A DNA stretch of 64,000 nt from DATMER01 sp963844885 (GCA_963844885.1 CAWJQA010000002.1:27432-91431); one strand, 5' to 3'; shown: positions 27,807-37,206, numbered from the stretch's first letter. Numbers and translations are program-made. Notes: a model not told the origin generated them from the sequence alone.

Positions 27807-29258
27807 ATGACGCAACCGCCGTTTGACTACTCCAACATCCCGCGCGATTCGCGGCGTGTCCCGCTCGCGACGAAGGTCGCCTTCAAGTTTGAGCGCTTCT
27901 CCGGCTTCATCAGCGAGTTCTCCTCGAACATCTCCCCCACGGGGATGTACATCACCACCAAGACGCCGGAGCCGCCCGGGAGCATGCTGGACTTCGAGTT
28001 CCGGCTCGGGGACGGCTTCGAAATCATTCAAGGGAAAGGCGAAGTTGTGTGGACCCGAGCCATCGCCGAGGGCCCGAACCGGCCGCCCGGGATGGGGATC
28101 CGCTTCCTCGAGCTGGGCGAGGGAAGCAAGGAGCTCATCTACCGGATCGTGGACCAGTACATCCAGGACGGCGGCACGCCGTTCGACGTATCGCTCCGCC
28201 CGCCCGACCCGGTCCCTCTGCCTGTGACCCCTGCGACGCCCGCGCCGCTTCCGGCCGCGCGGCCCGCTCCGATCTCTCCGGTCGCTCCGCCGGCTCCGCC
28301 GGCTCCGATACCGATCGCGTTCCCGGAGCCGGCTCCGGCCCCCCTGACCCCCCCGGCTCCGAGAATCGCGGCGGCTCCGCCGGCTTCGATTCCCCCGTTC
28401 GCCGCGGCGCCCTCTTCCGCTCCTCTGTTCCCCGACCTGCCGGATTCGGACCTGCTGCCGCCTGTCGATTCCTCGTCCTGGCTGCCGCCGGCCGAAGGCC
28501 TCGAGCCCTCGCGGCTCGACGACGATTTTCCGCCGTTCATGGCGCCGCTGCCGCCGCTGGATGAGCCCGAGCCGACCCGGCCTACCCTCACCTTCGGCGG
28601 TCTCGGCGCGGCGAGCGCGCCGGAGAGGAAGTCGCGCGTCCTGCCGCTGGCCCTCGCTGGGCTCGTTCTGGCTCTGGCCGCGGCCGGCTACTTCTTCCGG
28701 GACACCCTGATGGAGATGGCCGGGCTGGGAGGAGGCAAGGCGGTCGCCGCCGCGGCCCCGTCCACTCCGCCCGAGAGGCCGCCGGTGCGCCAGCAGGCGC
28801 CTCCTCCTCCGGCTCCCCAGGAAGGGACCGTGATCCGCGAGGAGGACGAGACCCCCCTCCCCGAGGTCGTCCGCCGCAAGGAGCCCGAAGCGGCGGCTCC
28901 GGCGGAGACCCCGGCTCCCACCGGGCCGGCTCTGTCGGCCCTGGAGAAGGTCACCTTCGAGCAGGCGTTCGGGGGCACGGATATCGTCCTTCAGGGCAAT
29001 GGCGCGATCCGCCCCGAGAGCTACGAGGAAAGCCGCATGGGCGATCCGCCCCGGGAGCTGATCCGGCTCTTCGGCATCGTTCGCGGCTATCCTGTACCGA
29101 AGGTGGACGTGGGGACCGGCGAGGTCAAGCAGGTGCGCCTGGGCCTCCACGAGAACAATGAGCTGTACGTGGTCATCGACCTTGCGGGCCCGGGCGTGAA
29201 AGTGACCCGCGTCGAGGCGAAGGACAACCAACTCCGGATCCACCTGCAGCGCCAGTAG
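27807..29258 (+). CDS. PilZ-membrane-AMIN fusion protein
   Basis: A 483-residue protein with an unusual architecture. Residues 10-120 are a PilZ domain with both c-di-GMP motifs: R-x3-R in RDSRR and N-x-S-x2-G in NISPTG. Residues about 130-260 are a Pro/Ala-rich linker. A single membrane helix follows (RVLPLALAGLVLALAAAGYF, near 275-294), then a second low-complexity stretch, and from about 375 an AMIN domain (LSALEKVTFEQAFGGTDIVL to KDNQLRIHLQRQ). AMIN domains target cell wall amidases to the septum. The next gene is such an amidase catalytic domain, so this may be its c-di-GMP-responsive tether. Confidence 0.8.
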   Translation: MTQPPFDYSNIPRDSRRVPLATKVAFKFERFSGFISEFSSNISPTGMYITTKTPEPPGSMLDFEFRLGDGFEIIQGKGEVVWTRAIAEGPNRPPGMGIRFLELGEGSKELIYRIVDQYIQDGGTPFDVSLRPPDPVPLPVTPATPAPLPAARPAPISPVAPPAPPAPIPIAFPEPAPAPLTPPAPRIAAAPPASIPPFAAAPSSAPLFPDLPDSDLLPPVDSSSWLPPAEGLEPSRLDDDFPPFMAPLPPLDEPEPTRPTLTFGGLGAASAPERKSRVLPLALAGLVLALAAAGYFFRDTLMEMAGLGGGKAVAAAAPSTPPERPPVRQQAPPPPAPQEGTVIREEDETPLPEVVRRKEPEAAAPAETPAPTGPALSALEKVTFEQAFGGTDIVLQGNGAIRPESYEESRMGDPPRELIRLFGIVRGYPVPKVDVGTGEVKQVRLGLHENNELYVVIDLAGPGVKVTRVEAKDNQLRIHLQRQ

Positions 29259-29293
29259 GGTTGGCTTCGAAGATGGCGTAGTAGACGTAGAAA

Positions 29294-30367
29294 GTGAAGG
29301 AGATGGCCCAGGACATCAAGCGCCTCAAGCGGCAACTCCTCCGCGACCTCGTCCAGGAAAACGTGGACCTGATCGAGGGGCGTCTCCCCAGGGGTCGGCG
29401 GCGGCGGCGGACCCTGCCGGTGGCGGTGCGGGTGCTCGCGCTGGGATTCCTGTCTGTCAGCCTGTTCGGCTCGACACGGCTCTTCCCGTCGCTGGCGGGG
29501 ACGTCGTCGGCATCAGTGCCCCGGGCCGCTGCGGCCGCCCGGGCGGCGATCCCCCTGGCAGTACCCCTGACGGTGGCTCGCCCGGCAGACCCCGCACCGG
29601 ACCAGGGCTCGCCCGCGATCCTGATGGCGCCCACCCCGGTCGACGCGGCCGTGTTCCCGCTCGCGGTGCGCAAGATCGCCATCGATCCGGGCCACGGCGG
29701 GGACAGCCTGGGCACGAAGGCTCCCCTCGGCCTGGTGGAGAAAGAGCTGACCCTCGACATCGCCCAGCGCCTGCGCAAGCTCCTCGAGGGGGACTCCTTC
29801 CAGGTTCTCATGACCCGGGAGCAGGACCGCTCGCTGTCGCTGGAAGACCGGGGCCTGGCGGCGAATCGGGCCGGCGCCGACATCTTCGTCTCGATCCACC
29901 TGAACTGGATCGAGAACCGGAAGACGCGCGGCATCGAGACCTATTATCTGGGGCCGACCGACGACCCGTTTCTGACCCGGCTGGCGGCCGACGAGAACCG
30001 CGACTCCGGCTATTCTCTGGCCGACATGCGGCGCCTCCTCGACCGCATCTATGCCGGCGTGCGGCAGGAGAAATCGAGGAAGCTCGCCGAGGTCGTCCAG
30101 GCGTCGCTGTTCGGATCCCTGGGCAAGGTCAACCCCGGGGTCGAGAACCGCGGCGTCAAGGCGGCGCCGTTCATCGTTCTGCTCACGACCGAAATGCCGG
30201 CCATCCTGGCGGAGGTGTCCTGCCTCTCCAACGAGGACGAGGCCGAGCTTTTGACACAAGCGCAATACCGCCAGACCATTGCCGAGGCCCTCGCGGCGGG
30301 GGTCCGCTCTTACGCGGGCACCGTCGAAAGCACCGAAGGCCGCGATACTGGCAAGAAAGGGATTTGA
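29294..30367 (+). CDS. Membrane-anchored N-acetylmuramoyl-L-alanine amidase (AmiC-type catalytic domain)
   Basis: A 357-residue protein. A basic cytoplasmic N-terminus (KRLKRQLLRDLVQENVDLIE) is followed by a membrane helix (LPVAVRVLALGFLSVSLFGS) and an Ala/Pro linker. The Amidase_3 domain starts near residue 130: IAIDPGHGGDSLGTKAPLGL, VEKELTLDIAQRL, ADIFVSIHLNWIEN and the catalytic Glu in ILAEVSCLSNEDE. It lacks the AMIN domain of E. coli AmiC; that domain is in the preceding gene. GTG 29294 is used; ATG 29303 is an alternative. It is four bases from the actin-like gene, so one operon. Confidence 0.85.
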   Translation: MKEMAQDIKRLKRQLLRDLVQENVDLIEGRLPRGRRRRRTLPVAVRVLALGFLSVSLFGSTRLFPSLAGTSSASVPRAAAAARAAIPLAVPLTVARPADPAPDQGSPAILMAPTPVDAAVFPLAVRKIAIDPGHGGDSLGTKAPLGLVEKELTLDIAQRLRKLLEGDSFQVLMTREQDRSLSLEDRGLAANRAGADIFVSIHLNWIENRKTRGIETYYLGPTDDPFLTRLAADENRDSGYSLADMRRLLDRIYAGVRQEKSRKLAEVVQASLFGSLGKVNPGVENRGVKAAPFIVLLTTEMPAILAEVSCLSNEDEAELLTQAQYRQTIAEALAAGVRSYAGTVESTEGRDTGKKGI

Positions 30368-30370
30368 CCG

Positions 30371-31424
30371 ATGGCTGAGAAGGACAAGGACAAAGAGAAG
30401 GACGTCCTGCACGTCGGGATCGACCTCGGCACCTCCCGGAGCTCGATCTCGGCATCCACCGGCGAGCGCCACGTGGTGGAGAGCTACGTCGGCTGGCCGC
30501 TCGACATGGTGGCCCGCAAGGTGCTCAAGAAGCCGGTGCTGATCGGCAGCGAGGCGATCGAGAACCGGCTCCATGCTCGACCTGCACCGGCCGCTCGAGC
30601 AGGGGCTGATCAAGGAGGGCTCGGAGAAGGACGAGGCGGCGGTGCGCGAGCTGCTCCGGCACCTGCTCTCGCTGGCCGGGGTCGACCGCGAGAGCCGCAA
30701 CGGCAAGAAGGTGCGGGCGGTGGTCGGCGTGCCGGCCGAGGCGCTGCGGGTCAACAAGCAGCACGTCCGCAAGGCCATGCAGGGCGTCGTGGACAGCCTG
30801 ATGATCGTCTCCGAGCCGTTCGCGGTGGCCTACGGCCTGGAAGCGCTGCTGCACACGATGATCATCGACATCGGCGCCGGCACCACCGACTTCTGCGTGA
30901 TGAGCGGCCGCCTGCCCACCGAGGAGGACCAGCGAACCCTGCCGCAGGCGGGCGACTGGATCGACGAGCAGCTCATGCCGCTTCATCCGCGCACGCTATC
31001 CGGAGGCGAGCATCTCGGTCCACATGGTCCGCGAGTGGAAGGAGGAGGGGAGCTTCGTGGGCGAGCACGAAGACGCCGGTGGTGGTCACCGCGCCGGTCA
31101 GCGGCAAGCCGACCCAGCTCGACATCACGGACGAGATGCGCCAAGCCTGCGAGAGCATCCTGCCGCCGATCGTCGAGTCGATGCTGCGACCTGCTGTCGC
31201 GAGGTCGAGCCCGAGTACCAGGAGAAGGTCCGCCAGCAACGTCGTGCTCTCCGGCGGCACCGGGTCTGATCCGGGGCCTCGGGCCGCGGCTGGAGCAGGA
31301 GCTCCAGACCGTGGGCGGCGGCAAGGTCCGCGTGGTCAAGGACCCGATCTACGTCGGTTCCGACGGCGGCCTGGCGATCGCCCTCGACGCCCCGGAAAGC
31401 GACTGGGAGAAGCTGACATCCTGA
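30371..31424 (+). pseudogene. MamK-like actin-family protein, frame broken
   Basis: Start: MAEKDKDKEKDVLHVGIDLG, then TSRSSISASTGERHVVESYV, GWPLDMVARKVLKKPVLIGS. After a shift near 30571 it continues MLDLHRPLEQGLIKEG, VRAVVGVPAEALRVNKQHVR, MIVSEPFAVAYGLEALLHTM and IIDIGAGTTDFCVMSGRLPT (phosphate 2 loop). After further shifts near 30990, 31066, 31190 and 31245: RYPEASISVHMVREWKEEGS, PVSGKPTQLDITDEMRQACE and LIRGLGPRLEQELQTVGGGK. As I recall them, magnetosome MamK and MamK-like proteins share this order and wording more than MreB or DnaK do. It would form ATP-dependent filaments if intact. At least five indels: error or pseudogene. Confidence 0.7.
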
Positions 31425-33367
31425 AATCTCGACGCATCCGGCGCGCCAGAGGCGTGCCGGACCCCTCCAATCCGGAATCGCCGGCCGACAAGCTGATCTG
31501 CCGCGTAGGTTCCGAAGGCTCTCTTCTGGAGCGCCATCCTGGCTGCCCTGCCTTCTTTCCGGCCACCCAGGCCCTGACGCTCGCATCCAGCAGGTCCAGC
31601 GGTAACTGCCCGTGCCCGAGCAGGTGGTCGTGGAACGCCCGCAGGTCGAACGCCGGCCCCAGCTCCCGCTCGGCGTAGGACCGCAGCTCCCGGATCTTCA
31701 GCTCTCCGAGCTTGTAGACCGGCACGGTGCCCGGCCGGTCGATGATGCGGTCCACCTCGACCTCGATCTCGTGCGCGCTCCTGGCGGTGTTCGCCGTGTA
31801 ATAGTCGAACGCCTGCTGGCGTGTCCATCCCCGGTCATGGAGGCCGGTGTCGACGACGAGGCGGATCGCCCGCCAGATCTCGTTCGAGAGCCGGCCGAGA
31901 GCTCGAAGTATGGATCCCGGTACAGACCCAGCTCGGTGCCGAGGCTCTCGGCGTAGAGCGCCCAGCCCTCGGAGAAGGCGGGGTAGACGTCCCACCTGCG
32001 CCACTCGGGCAGATCCTCCAGCTCCTGGGCGATGGCGTACTGGAGGTGGTGGCCCGGCACGGCTTCGTGGAGGATCAACGCTTCCATGGCCCACTTGGGG
32101 CGCGATTTCAGGTCGTAGGAGTTGACCAGGAACCAGCCCGGCAAGCCCGTGGTGAGCGATCCGCTGTTGTAGTAGCCGGCGGGCGCCGACTTCGCACCGT
32201 CACCCTCAAGCGCCTTGACGCCGTAGGGGAGCCGCGGCAGGCGGCCGAAGAGCTTGATCAGCTCGGGATCGATCCGCTTGGCGATGTCGCGGTAGGCCGT
32301 GATCAGATCCTCGGGCCTGTCGAAGAAGAAGCGCGGGTCGGTGCGCAGGAAGCGCGAAAAGTCCTCGAAGCTTCCTTGGAACCCGGTCGAGGCGATGAGC
32401 CGTCCATCTCCCGGCGGATGCGCCGGACCTCCGAGAGGCCGAGCTGGTGGATCTCGTCCGGCGTGAGGCCGGTGGTGGTGTTGGCCCGCAGCATGTAGGC
32501 GTACCAGGCCTTTCCGTCCGGCAGGTCGCTCACCGCGACGGTCTCGCGGGCGCCCGGGAGGTAGGTGCCGGCCAGGTAGTCGCGAAGCCTGCGGACGGCC
32601 GGCTCCACTTCGTCCGTGAAGACGCGGACCGCCTCGCGCCGGAGCCGCTCCCGGTCCGCCGTGGAGACCGTCTCGGGGATCGCCTGGAACGGCTGGAGGA
32701 CGGGGCTCGTCCAAGGGGCGTCGACGAGCAGGCTGCCCACCCGGTCGGGCACGCCGCGCAGGGTCACCCGCGGCGGCGTGATCCCTGCGGCCAGTCCCCG
32801 GGTGAGCTGCGCGATCGTCTGGTCCACCGCGCCGGGGAAGCCGCGGAGGCGCGCCAGGATCCTCTCGTAGTCCTGGACGGTGCGGGCCGGCATGTACGGC
32901 AGATACACAATGAGGTCCAGATCGATTCCGCTCATGGGTCCGATCAGGAGAGTCTCCAGGTTCTGGAACCGCTCACCCTCGATCTGGAGGCCGAGCCAGC
33001 GTCGGAGAAGGTCGTAATCGACCTGCTCCGACGGGGAGAGCCGCGAGCGGTCGATGGAGGAGAGGGCGTCCAGTTCCAGGCGGGCGATGCGGTGGTTGAG
33101 CGCGATGCCCTCGGGCGAGAGGTCGGCCCAACGGTCGCCGGGGCCGGGGTAGCCCACCACGATCGCTTGACCGGGAGACTCGCGCAGAGAGGTGTCCCAG
33201 TAGAGATCGAAGAACCGCCGCAGGCGCGCACTGACGGTCTCCTCCTGGCCGCGGGCGGTTGCGAAAGTCTCGATCCGGTGGACCGACTCGGCGAGGTCGG
33301 GCGGTACGGCCGCGCCTGCCACGGAGGGCAGCAGGAGGATGGCGAGGATGAAGGCGGATTTCTTCAT
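31336..33367 (-). pseudogene. DUF885 family secreted protein, frame broken
   Basis: Signal peptide MKKSAFILAILLLPSVAGAA from the ATG at 33367. The body matches DUF885: RLRRFFDLYWDTSLRESPGQ, LSPSEQVDYDLLRRWL and TTTGLTPDEIHQLGLSEVRR. After a shift near 32400: DFSRFLRTDPRFFFDRPEDL, ALILHEAVPGHHLQYAIAQE (putative metal/peptidase motif) and AFSEGWALYAESLG. After a shift near 31910: GLHDRGWTRQQAFDYYTANT and LKIRELRSYAERELGPAFDL. The natural end is probably near 31550; the open frame runs on to 31336 and would overlap the actin-like gene. Function is unproven; the family resembles metallo-peptidases. Confidence 0.75.
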
Positions 33368-33453
33368 GCCCCCATTGTGTGCCACATGGAGAAAGCGGCG
33401 GCCTGATGAATCTGGCAGTAGTAGCGCCACGGCGGCATGCTATTCTTCACCGC

Positions 33454-33831
33454 ATGCCGATTCACTCTGACGAGAGGCGGATGGCCGCCTTGTTGAGCGA
33501 TCTCCTGCTTCGGAGCGGCACCTCCGCGGACGCGGTGGAGAGCCGTCTCGGGTGGGAATCCGGGCGCCTGAACGCCCTGCTCGCGGGGCAGAAAGGCCTG
33601 ACCTTCGAAGCGCTCCTCGAAATTCTACCGGTGCTGGACGCCACGCCCGGCGATTTTTTTGCCCAGCTCTGCTCGTTCACGCCCCGCGGCGCGGGCGCCG
33701 CTCCCACCAACGGCAACGGTAATGGCAACGGACGGGCTCTCGACCGCCGTTTCGAGGAGAGCCGCCAGGTGGTGAAGGCAGCCATCGCCCGGCGGCAGGC
33801 GTGGAAGCAGGGACGGGCCGCCTCAGCCTGA
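33454..33831 (+). CDS. XRE-like helix-turn-helix protein
   Basis: A 125-residue protein starting MPIHSDERRMAALLSDLLLR. The HTH is seen in SADAVESRLGWESGRLNALL and AGQKGLTFEALLEILPVLDA, then an Asn-Gly repeat linker (NGNGNGNG) and a basic helix (AIARRQAWKQGRAA). An earlier in-frame ATG at 33406 is possible. It ends 29 bp from the end of the convergent TPR gene at 33861 and could regulate that cluster, but only position supports this. Confidence 0.65.
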   Translation: MPIHSDERRMAALLSDLLLRSGTSADAVESRLGWESGRLNALLAGQKGLTFEALLEILPVLDATPGDFFAQLCSFTPRGAGAAPTNGNGNGNGRALDRRFEESRQVVKAAIARRQAWKQGRAASA

Positions 33832-33860
33832 CGGCCCGCTTTCTATTTCCTACCAGCGTC

Positions 33861-35237
33861 CTACGAGGCCCTGCTGCGGCCGAGCTGCTCGATGACCGAG
33901 CTGAGAACCCGGATCAAGTCGACCGTCTGGCGCCCCTGCTCGGAAAGCTGCTGGAGCTGGAGCAGGGACGCGAGCGCCTCGCGGTCCACCCCCAGCGCCT
34001 GGAAGATCGGTACGGTCGTCGCGACGGTCTCCTTCAGTTTCTCAGCGTCGCCCAGCTTGACGTAGACGGCGGCGAGATCCAGGGATATGAGCGCGGCTTC
34101 GTATTTCAAATCCTGCGCGACGAACCCGTCTCGTGCCCGCAGCAAGGAGGCTTCGGCCGCCTGCAAATGCCCGAGATCCCGGAGGAGCTGGCCCTCCTGC
34201 CAGCCGGCCCGGAGGAGGATCAGGGAGTCGTTGAATTCCCGGTAGAGCCCCCGCGTCTCGAAGTAGATGGACAACGCCCGCTCGGGCTGCTCCAGGTCGA
34301 TATAGCAGCGGACCAGGTTGTGGCAGGCCGCCAGCAGCAGGTGCGGGTCTCCCGCCGGATCGATGAGCGGGATCGCCCGGTTCAGGGTGCGCACCGCTGA
34401 CTCCGGATCTCCGGCGTACAGAGAGGCGACTGCCTTCTGCACCATCGTGCTGGCGTAGGCGTCGGAGCTCCCGATCTCTTTGTAGATCCGCCCGGCCTCT
34501 TCGGCGAGCTTCGCCGCTTCCTCGAAACGGCGCTGGAAGATCCGGAGCGAGACGATCTGGGCGAGCAGCTTCGCCTGCACCGGCGGGTCCCCGGTCCCTT
34601 CCTGACAATAGCGCTGCGCCCGCGAAAAGGCCGCCTCGGACTCCCGGAGCCTGCCCTGGACCCTCAGCGCGTTGCCGTACTGCCTCCAGCCCTGGGAACG
34701 GAGGTCGGCGAGCCGCTCCGGGCTCCCTGTCTCCTCCACGGAGCAAGACTCGGCGGCGAGGCAGGCGAGATGGGCGAGCTGAAAGATCTTCTCCGGATCT
34801 TCGAAGCGGACCACCCGGCTGCCGTCGATCCACCGCTGGATGAGCTCGGGATTGGCGAAGCGCCGATCCGTCTCCACCCGCCGGACCTGTTCTTCCGGGC
34901 TCAGGGCGGCGAGCTCGGCCCACAGCGATTCGGCGGAGGCTGTCGGAGTCCGGCCCTGCGCGAAGTAGGCTGTCAGGGCTCTCTCGGCTCCGGCGAACGC
35001 GTTGGAATAGTCATACGGCTCGAAGGCCCCGGCCGTCTCGGGCTCGGCAGCCCGCAGCGTCAGCAGACGTTCCAGGCGCCGTGCTTCCCAGCCCATCTGG
35101 TTGAGCTGTTCGCGGCACGTGGGGCAACCGGCAAGCAGATGCCGGATGATGCGCGCATGAGACGCGGCATCCGCCGGTCTGCGGGCATCCCGAAGGAATA
35201 CCTCAAATTGTGCAACACTCGGATGATGAACAGACAT
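33861..35237 (-). CDS. TPR protein of the peptide-linked cluster, copy 1
   Basis: A 458-residue soluble protein. N-terminus: HARIIRHLLAGCPTCREQL with H-x4-C-x2-C, similar to zinc anti-sigma motifs but one residue wider. A linker follows (YDYSNAFAGAERALTAYFAQ). Residues about 195-440 are TPR units: GWRQYGNALRVQGRLRESEA, AFSRAQRYCQEGTGDPPVQA, AGDPESAVRTLNRAIPLIDP and ACHNLVRCYIDLEQPERALS. The end is GVDREALASLLQLQQLSEQG. It is clearly paralogous to 35420-36745 and 37485-38828. The shared promoter element lies at 35355-35384. No secreted-peptide gene precedes this copy. Confidence 0.75.
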   Translation of the reverse strand: MSVHHPSVAQFEVFLRDARRPADAASHARIIRHLLAGCPTCREQLNQMGWEARRLERLLTLRAAEPETAGAFEPYDYSNAFAGAERALTAYFAQGRTPTASAESLWAELAALSPEEQVRRVETDRRFANPELIQRWIDGSRVVRFEDPEKIFQLAHLACLAAESCSVEETGSPERLADLRSQGWRQYGNALRVQGRLRESEAAFSRAQRYCQEGTGDPPVQAKLLAQIVSLRIFQRRFEEAAKLAEEAGRIYKEIGSSDAYASTMVQKAVASLYAGDPESAVRTLNRAIPLIDPAGDPHLLLAACHNLVRCYIDLEQPERALSIYFETRGLYREFNDSLILLRAGWQEGQLLRDLGHLQAAEASLLRARDGFVAQDLKYEAALISLDLAAVYVKLGDAEKLKETVATTVPIFQALGVDREALASLLQLQQLSEQGRQTVDLIRVLSSVIEQLGRSRAS

Positions 35238-35354
35238 TGAAATTCCTCCAAAAGAACCAATCGCCGAATCAAAAAGATTGAGCCGGAGCGAAGGAGAGGC
35301 GCAGCCCGCCCGGCTGACAACAGGAATACCAGAATGGCCCCCGTTCTACAATCC

Positions 35355-35384
35355 TAGGTGCAGTCTTTGTTTGAAACCGGGACA
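35355..35384 (-). promoter_or_regulatory. Shared bipartite promoter-like element, TPR copy 1
   Basis: On the minus strand TGTCCCGGTTT, 12 bases, then GCACCTA, 118 bp before the start of the TPR gene at 35237. Same spacing and words as the elements at 36816, 37307 and 39302. The layout (TGTCMCG, 16 bases, GCAC) resembles an ECF sigma promoter rather than a housekeeping one. Confidence 0.7.
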
Positions 35385-35419
35385 GGAGGAGACGGCGGCC
35401 CGGCCGCCGTCTCCTGCGT

Positions 35420-36745
35420 CTACTGGACGGTTCTTCGCGGCGAGAGTTGCTCGATCTGCCTGTTGAGGAGCCGGATCAGCTCGAGGGCCTGGCGGCTCTG
35501 ATGGGAGAGCTGCCGGAGCTGAAGCAGGGAGGCGAGGGCCTCCCGGTCGACACCCAGGGCGCGGAAGATCGGAACCGTCTCCGAGACCGCCTGCTGAAGC
35601 TCGCTTTCGGCCTGGAGCTTGACGTACACCGCCGCCAGATCGAGAGAGATCAGCGCCGCCTCGTACAGCAGGTTGCGATCCACGAAGCCCTGCCGGGCTT
35701 CCAGCAGGACACCCTCCGAGGCTCGCAGATGGCCCATGTCGCGCAGGAGCTGGCCTTCCTGCCAGGAGACGCGCAGCCGGATGAGCGGATCGGAGAACTT
35801 CCTGTAGAGATCGCGCGTCTCGAAATAGATCGACAAGGCCTGCTCGGGACGGCCGAGGTCGATGTAGCAGCGCACCAGGTTGTGGCACGCGGCCAGCAGC
35901 AGGTGCGGGTCCCCGTCGGGGTCGATGAGGGGAATCGCCTGATTGAGGATGCGGACCGCGTCCTCCGCCTCTCCCGCGTACAGGGAGGCGATCGCTTTCT
36001 GGACCATCGTGCTCGCGAGAGAGTGCGTCTCCCCGAGCTCCGCATAGATCTGTTCCGCCTCCTCGGCCAGACCGACCGCCTCGGGAAAGCGCCTCTGGAA
36101 GTAACGCAGCGACGCTGTCTGGGTATAGAGCCGGGCGCGCAGGAGGGGATCCATCGTCCCCGCGTCCAGGAAGCGCTGGGCCTTCGCAAATGCCTCCTCC
36201 GACTCCGGCAGGCGCCCGAGGATCCGGAGGGCATTGCCGTACTGCCGGCAAACCTGTGCGCGCAGATCGGAAAGCCGCTCCTCGCTCCCCACGGTCTCCA
36301 CTTTGCAGCTTTCGGCGGCGATCCTGGCCAGCTCGGCGAGATGGAGCATCTGCGCGGGATCCTGATAGCGAAGGCCGTGGCTGACGCCGATCAGGTGCCG
36401 GATGAAGGCTGGGTGGGCATAGCGGCTCTCGCCGATCGCCCGGGCCTGTTCCTCGGCAGGGAGTGCCGCGAGCACGGCCATCAGAGCCTCGGGGGAAGCC
36501 GCCGAAACCTGGTCCGGGGCGAGGAATGCGGAGAGCGCGCGCTGAGCCCCCGCGAAGGCCGCGTCGTAGTCGTAGCTCCCGGTCCGGTTCGCAACAGCGG
36601 TATGCAGGTTCTCCCTGCACGGATTGCAGCCAGCCAGGAGGTGCCGGACCAGGCGCGTGTTGCGCGCTGCGTTGCCCGGCGCCTTGGGCGCCCGGAGGAA
36701 GCCTTCGAAGTCCTCGACTCTGGTATGGGTCTTGTCGGTCGACAT
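35420..36745 (-). CDS. TPR protein of the peptide-linked cluster, copy 2
   Basis: A 441-residue protein. The ATG at 36745 gives MSTDKTHTRVEDFEGFLRAP with a GGAAGGGGGG site. N-terminal H-x4-C-x2-C is in LVRHLLAGCNPCREN. Then YDYDAAFAGAQRALSAFLAP and TPR units (VCRQYGNALRILGRLPESEE, GEAEDAVRILNQAIPLIDPD, ACHNLVRCYIDLGRPEQALS, TRDLYRKFSDPLIRLRVSWQ). The C-terminus GVDREALASLLQLRQLSHQS matches copy 1. It follows the secreted-peptide gene at 36919-37206 and has its own copy of the shared promoter element at 36816-36845. Confidence 0.75.
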   Translation of the reverse strand: MSTDKTHTRVEDFEGFLRAPKAPGNAARNTRLVRHLLAGCNPCRENLHTAVANRTGSYDYDAAFAGAQRALSAFLAPDQVSAASPEALMAVLAALPAEEQARAIGESRYAHPAFIRHLIGVSHGLRYQDPAQMLHLAELARIAAESCKVETVGSEERLSDLRAQVCRQYGNALRILGRLPESEEAFAKAQRFLDAGTMDPLLRARLYTQTASLRYFQRRFPEAVGLAEEAEQIYAELGETHSLASTMVQKAIASLYAGEAEDAVRILNQAIPLIDPDGDPHLLLAACHNLVRCYIDLGRPEQALSIYFETRDLYRKFSDPLIRLRVSWQEGQLLRDMGHLRASEGVLLEARQGFVDRNLLYEAALISLDLAAVYVKLQAESELQQAVSETVPIFRALGVDREALASLLQLRQLSHQSRQALELIRLLNRQIEQLSPRRTVQ

Positions 36746-36815
36746 CGTCCCCCCTTCCTGGAGGAGCGGCCTTGATCCTGATCCTGAGGTACCACCTGTT
36801 ATGACTTCATCAATC

Positions 36816-36845
36816 CAGGTGCGGGGAGAGGGGGAAACCGTGACA
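36816..36845 (-). promoter_or_regulatory. Shared bipartite promoter-like element, TPR copy 2
   Basis: On the minus strand TGTCACGGTTT, 12 bases, then GCACCTG, 71 bp before the ATG at 36745. Third-position variation (A instead of C) matches the element at 37307. Confidence 0.7.
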
Positions 36846-36884
36846 CTACGGAGGGGACGAAAGAGGAGGAGATTCCGCGAAGCC

Positions 36885-36906
36885 GGGGGGCGGCCAGCCG
36901 CCCCCC
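36885..36906 (-). terminator. GC hairpin after secreted-peptide gene A
   Basis: GGGGGGCGGC, CA, GCCGCCCCCC, 12 bp downstream of the peptide stop on the coding strand. It lacks a T run on that strand; a TTTT follows on the opposite strand. It may end or attenuate the short peptide transcript. Confidence 0.5.
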
Positions 36907-36918
36907 GCGTTTTCCAGC

Positions 36919-37206
36919 TCAGAGGCAGGGCCTGGGGCGGCCCTCGGGGTCGATGCATGAGCCGGACATCGGCGTGAAGGTACTCGCGGTGTCGAAGCTC
37001 GACTGGGGCTGCTCCGGCGAGGCAGGCTGATCTCCGAAGAGGAGGTTGTTCAGCCAGGACAGGGCCGCGTCCACCCAGCCCGCTCCGGTCTCGATGGACG
37101 GTCCGGAGCGCTCGATCGGCCGGGCGTGGGCAGCCGGGACGGAGAGCAGGACCAGCGTGATGGCGACGACAGCGACGGCAACGGTACGAGACATAGAAAC
37201 AAACAT
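36919..37206 (-). CDS. Small secreted two-cysteine protein A
   Basis: A 95-residue protein with a clear signal peptide (VAVAVVAITLVLLSVPAAHA, cut after AHA). The mature 67 or so residues contain the helix GWVDAALSWLNNLLFG and end CIDPEGRPRPCL. These are the only two cysteines. The protein at 38907-39200 shares the cleavage site, the W-x-DAA-x2-WLN helix and the CIDPxGxPRPC end. It has its own shared promoter element 101 bp upstream of the start. Not recognised as any named family. By context it is a candidate secreted signal or binding partner of the neighbouring TPR proteins (inference). Confidence 0.75.
   Translation of the reverse strand: MFVSMSRTVAVAVVAITLVLLSVPAAHARPIERSGPSIETGAGWVDAALSWLNNLLFGDQPASPEQPQSSFDTASTFTPMSGSCIDPEGRPRPCL

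Noticed and set aside
27827..29243. Minus-strand gene opposite the PilZ-AMIN gene
   Set aside because: Ser/Gly-rich reverse reading of a Pro/Ala linker; no domain.
35238..35419. A third secreted two-cysteine peptide gene between TPR copies 1 and 2
   Set aside because: No frame on the coding strand has a signal peptide or the CIDPxGxPRPC end; only the promoter element is present.
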